Below the pieces are notes generated by a model. The model was not told the DNA's origin, did not search any database, and was given only the letters and a program-made list of their open reading frames with translations. Source: Musa acuminata AAA Group (Eukaryota > Streptophyta > Magnoliopsida > Zingiberales > Musaceae). From it: a stretch of DNA of 64,000 nt. Of the stretch, positions 62,153 through 64,000 are shown piece after piece. The position numbers and the translations under genes were made by a program. Every line of letters begins with the position of its first letter. The first letter of the stretch is position 1. The stretch spans positions 9,357,501-9,421,500 of the forward strand of contig NC_088342.1 of the NCBI RefSeq assembly GCF_036884655.1, written 5' to 3'.

Positions 62153-64000
62153 TAATGCCAAAGTTTATATTATAATCAAGGTTCACTAAGTTTTCCTGTC
62201 ATAAACTCCATGTGGCCTGGTATTGATCAACTCCTGGTTTATCTCTGTGAAGACTCCAGCTCAATCTCTAGAAAGATTTTTATCTTTGAGTAAAATGGTT
62301 CTTAAGTGATTAGATACTACAAAGTAGGTAGAGAAGGCATGATGATTAACATAAATTTCAAACTATATGTTATATAGAAATTTGCCAAGTAAAACATAAA
62401 TGACTGGGTGACTAAATAGTCTAAATCCCTTCAATCCTAAATCACATGTCATGATTTCTTATTCAAAGAGTTGACTTCTTACTAGATAGTTTGTGGCAAT
62501 TAATGAATAACGCTTCTTTGTCATCAGTACACTTGGTGATTATTCATTGATGGACTACCAGCAGGTGATTGCTGATCAATCATCAGCTGTAGCACTTCTA
62601 AACTGCGTTCAGACCGTTGACTCTTGGTTGCCGGCCTAATTCACTTTGAATGGCCAATTCCTGCTGCCCAAAGTGGCTGAAAGTAAACATTAGAAATAGA
62701 AGCTCAATTGCACTTTCCAGATTGGGGTGGTTCTGAACCAAACTTGGGGGGTCCAAGTGACTATACAAAACTTGGGAAAACTGAATGACTAAAGCTGTTA
62801 ACTTCTTGTTGCCAAATTTTGGTTTCACGGACCACGCTCTTAATGTTGAAGTTGGCTGCCACTGTTTGGTTTTGTTTCATTTGTACTTTCTAAATTGCAA
62901 CCGACTCTTGAACAGATTTACACTTATTTTCTTTGAACAGATTTACACTTATTTTCTTTGTTTTGCAAGTATTACAGATAGCTTTCTTATTGAAAATTCT
63001 GGGCCCAAAATTTAATAGACGCAGAAGACAATTCAATGGTCTGTGATTTTACTTGGTTATCTGCATACTGATTCCTATTAGAATTGACAGACATAGTTTA
63101 TTGTAAATGGATTAATAATGTAGACCCAAGGTATTATGGATATGAAGGGACACTTTATGCACTCCAACTAAGCTGATATTGTTGACTTTGCATGAAACTT
63201 GTGGTCTCAAACAAATTCCATGACTTTTCAATGTAATTGATCCAATGCCCATGGGAGAGAGAATTAATTTGCTTTTTCTGTAGGGGTTATTATATTGTAT
63301 AAAGTACTTATTATTTTAGTCTGATTTCTTGTGATATATGTGCTGAGCATGTCTCTCTGCTGTCTTGACCTAATTAAGATGCTGTGCTGCTGCCAATGCA
63401 ACCATGTCCTCCGAAAGGACTTGTTTCCACCAGAACACATTTGGATCTATGCATTTCTAACCATCTTTCTGCTTCTGCTGACCACAAGCCATTCATTTTT
63501 TGAGTCCATAAATAATGTGCAGCTTCAAGTACTTAAATAATTTTCTTCAATGGGATATCCATCAGTCAGTCGGCTCCATGGAAGATCAACAAAAATATGT
63601 ACAATATTCTTTTACAACATGCCAGCAAACTGGATGGTCTGGATTGGTGATCTGTGATGGATTTCATACATGTACTTGCACCTTTGCATTATTTTTTTGT
63701 ATGCATTATTTGCTGAAGACGGATATAACTTGTCTCTAGCATTAAGGTCCAAATTTATTGGCTAGTGACGACTGGTACTGTGTTCTTTTTCGTGCTTATT
63801 TACATCTGGCGGGACCTTGTATTCGGACACTTGAGTTATCAAGAATCTTGATCAACATGTTATTGGTATTTAGCCAAATTCTATGCCTTATTTTCTGGGT
63901 CAGATGATATTGTTGCTTTTATAGCATTTGAATCTGCAAGAGAAGCAGGTGTTAAGCTCCAAATCAATGTTACTGTTTAATTCAAGAAATTGGTGACTGA
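62153..64000. other. Intergenic, nothing recognised
   Basis: Short ORFs (62598-62828 minus, 62785-63015, 63331-63540 and 63515-63739 plus) show no domain. A 25-bp tandem duplication (GAACAGATTTACACTTATTT) lies at 62910-62959. Confidence 0.45.

Overview
This is a window of plant nuclear DNA. Intron-rich, AT-rich genes (a 17-exon SNF2 gene and a 10-exon trehalose-phosphatase gene) sit beside short GC-rich genes with few or no introns (DREB, PARP-like, HD-Zip II). The intergenic DNA is AT-rich and full of transposon debris. This bimodal GC pattern fits a monocot. A Zingiberales genome such as banana is my best guess, partly because the GGTAC-palindrome repeat in intron 11 resembles repeats I recall from Musa; that part is recollection, not proof.

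Layout. 1-10 kb is nested, decayed Ty3/gypsy DNA: a Tat-like element with degenerate RNase H and integrase, an antisense ORF remnant, 3' tandem repeats and a putative 3' LTR start. It is interrupted by a 3.1-kb solo LTR (4113-7219) with a perfect GGCGT target-site duplication and a captured, still open gag fragment. 10-15 kb has no recognisable gene, only exon-like pieces of a possible minus-strand transcript. 15358-29952 is a complete SNF2 + macro-domain remodeller (CHR10/ALC1 type). I reconstructed all 17 exons in frame (880 aa), including an 8-nt microexon. Its introns hold a hAT-like element with a minisatellite, a 128-bp tandem duplication and a large TA/TG microsatellite. 30-36 kb is mostly empty.

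Next come an intronless DREB-type AP2/ERF gene (minus, 36084-36827); a long gene-poor stretch; a trehalose-6-phosphate phosphatase gene (plus, CDS 44188-46486) with a TATA box, a spliced leader and a uORF; a PARP-like-fold protein gene (minus, 48065-48952); an HD-Zip class II gene (minus, 49867-50957); and a pair of paralogous small minus-strand ORFs (52590-52775 and 54684-54869) around a miniature LTR retrotransposon (53265-53910). A CCHC-plus-MYB (SHAQKYF) transcription factor gene follows (plus, 57000-60300), then a 5'-truncated LINE with an 18-bp target-site duplication (61603-62134).

The genes are independent transcription units, not an operon. Four are regulators or chromatin factors (CHR10-like, DREB, HD-Zip II, MYB), and TPP acts in trehalose-6-phosphate sugar signalling. 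The least explained item is the small-ORF pair: 61 codons aligned without a gap, with a substitution pattern indicating selection on the minus strand. I do not recognise the family.
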